Program-made: the position numbers and the translations under genes
In this document: positions 63,803-64,000 of the stretch, in pieces
Numbering within the stretch: position 1 is the stretch's first letter
Layout: every line of letters starts with the position of its first letter
From: Nematostella vectensis
Taxonomy: Eukaryota; Cnidaria; Anthozoa; Actiniaria; Edwardsiidae
Direction of reading: 5' to 3'
Assembly: GCF_932526225.1 (NCBI RefSeq)
Contig: NC_064046.1
Coordinates: 15,699,408-15,763,407, forward strand
DNA: 64,000 bases
Notes under the pieces: model-generated
Database searches by the model: none
Told to the model about the DNA's origin: nothing
Seen by the model: the letters and a program-made list of their open reading frames with translations, nothing else

Positions 63803-64000
63803 GGCTATCAGCGGGAATCGAACCCGGGTGGCTGCATTAGTAGTCAAGTGCCCGCAACGAAAGACTAACGTGGCATTGCTGAAGGGAATTGTAATGAAAA
63901 TTACTATTAATACTATTGTTATCGTAAACTATCCCAAGCAAAGTCACCATCGGACTGGAGGTTACATTCGGGAAAAGCTTCAGGGTTACATTCGGGAATT
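63803..64000. repeat. Right-edge partial monomer
   Basis: The first 198 bp of a GGCTGCATTAG-type unit, which ends inside the dyad cluster at the window edge. It keeps the complete tRNA-like sequence and B box and has CAGGGTTAC where its two predecessors have CAGGTTTAC. The array continues beyond the window. Confidence 0.9.

Larger units (their letters stand above)
1..64000. repeat. Tandem satellite array, ~545-bp monomer, 120 complete units
   Basis: The window is filled head to tail with one monomer family, all in the same orientation, and it starts and ends inside a unit. Unit starts (first base of the GGCTATCAGC-type motif): 240, 782, 1332, 1877, 2425, 2971, 3515, 4061, 4605, 5151, 5697, 6242, 6790, 7340, 7886, 8432, 8978, 9524, 10069, 10616, 11161, 11705, 12253, 12798, 13342, 13888, 14434, 14975, 15494, 15842, 16195, 16742, 17284, 17802, 18153, 18693, 19239, 19785, 20331, 20876, 21422, 21968, 22513, 23059, 23605, 24150, 24697, 25243, 25787, 26333, 26879, 27426, 27967, 28484, 28832, 29186, 29733, 30274, 30793, 31144, 31684, 32206, 32559, 33106, 33647, 34164, 34512, 34866, 35413, 35959, 36503, 37051, 37597, 38145, 38691, 39239, 39786, 40331, 40877, 41423, 41972, 42519, 43065, 43611, 44158, 44705, 45250, 45794, 46338, 46886, 47432, 47979, 48524, 49066, 49610, 50159, 50705, 51251, 51797, 52341, 52887, 53433, 53979, 54524, 55068, 55613, 56159, 56705, 57250, 57797, 58345, 58890, 59434, 59981, 60527, 61074, 61622, 62166, 62712, 63256, 63803. 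Most length variation lies in the A-rich tract. Monomers differ by scattered substitutions that mark sub-families. Confidence 0.98.

Noticed and set aside
1-64000. CRISPR array
   Set aside because: The repeated unit is ~545 bp with no short repeat alternating with unique spacers, there is no cas gene, and differences between units are substitutions within one sequence.

Overview
The whole 64 kb window is one tandem satellite array. I see no protein-coding gene, no conventional intact RNA gene and no unique sequence. Each unit begins with the reverse complement of a tRNA 3' end, so I phased the array on that point. This gives 121 unit starts: 120 complete monomers and a partial unit at each edge. 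The array therefore runs past both window ends. By my count 105 monomers are 540-550 bp, six are about 520 bp (a shared 26-bp deletion) and nine are about 350 bp (a shared deletion of about 194 bp). The AT-rich sequence, a satellite of this size and eukaryotic RNA polymerase III (Pol III) signals indicate a eukaryotic nuclear genome, plausibly heterochromatin or a centromere-proximal region. I cannot name the species.

Monomer anatomy, left to right on the + strand: (1) a 72-nt tRNA-like sequence on the minus strand with a perfect B box, a degenerate A box, a pairing D stem and a largely pairing T stem, but broken acceptor and anticodon stems; (2) about 80 bp of linker; (3) a cluster of direct and inverted copies of GTTACATTCGG, including a 10-bp inverted repeat and a 7-bp hairpin; (4) an AT-rich segment; (5) a palindrome centred on GGATCC; (6) an A-rich tract that on the minus strand is a T-run just downstream of the next unit's tRNA-like sequence, where a Pol III terminator would be. 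Each monomer thus looks like a decayed tRNA or SINE-type transcription unit amplified into a satellite.

Layout: 1-5.7 kb has dimer-type higher-order repeats. 5.7-14.4 kb (trimer repeats plus a foreign two-unit island) is followed by a block with the deleted units (14.4-18.7 kb). The same succession recurs at 18.7-27.4 kb and 27.4-32.8 kb, 13-14 kb downstream. A third partial copy of the deletion block lies at 32.8-35.7 kb. 35.7-38.7 kb is mixed. 38.7-45.2 kb is a 5/4/3-unit higher-order repeat. 45.8-57.2 kb is a 6/6/5/4-unit higher-order repeat. 57.2-61.6 kb is mixed. 61.6-64 kb is a dimer repeat.

The short open frames throughout are accidental readings of the same repeated DNA. Many need TTG or GTG as a start, and they recur only because the monomer recurs. 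No gene network can be described. What is notable is the coupling of a Pol III-like unit to every satellite monomer, and the visible record of unequal exchange.
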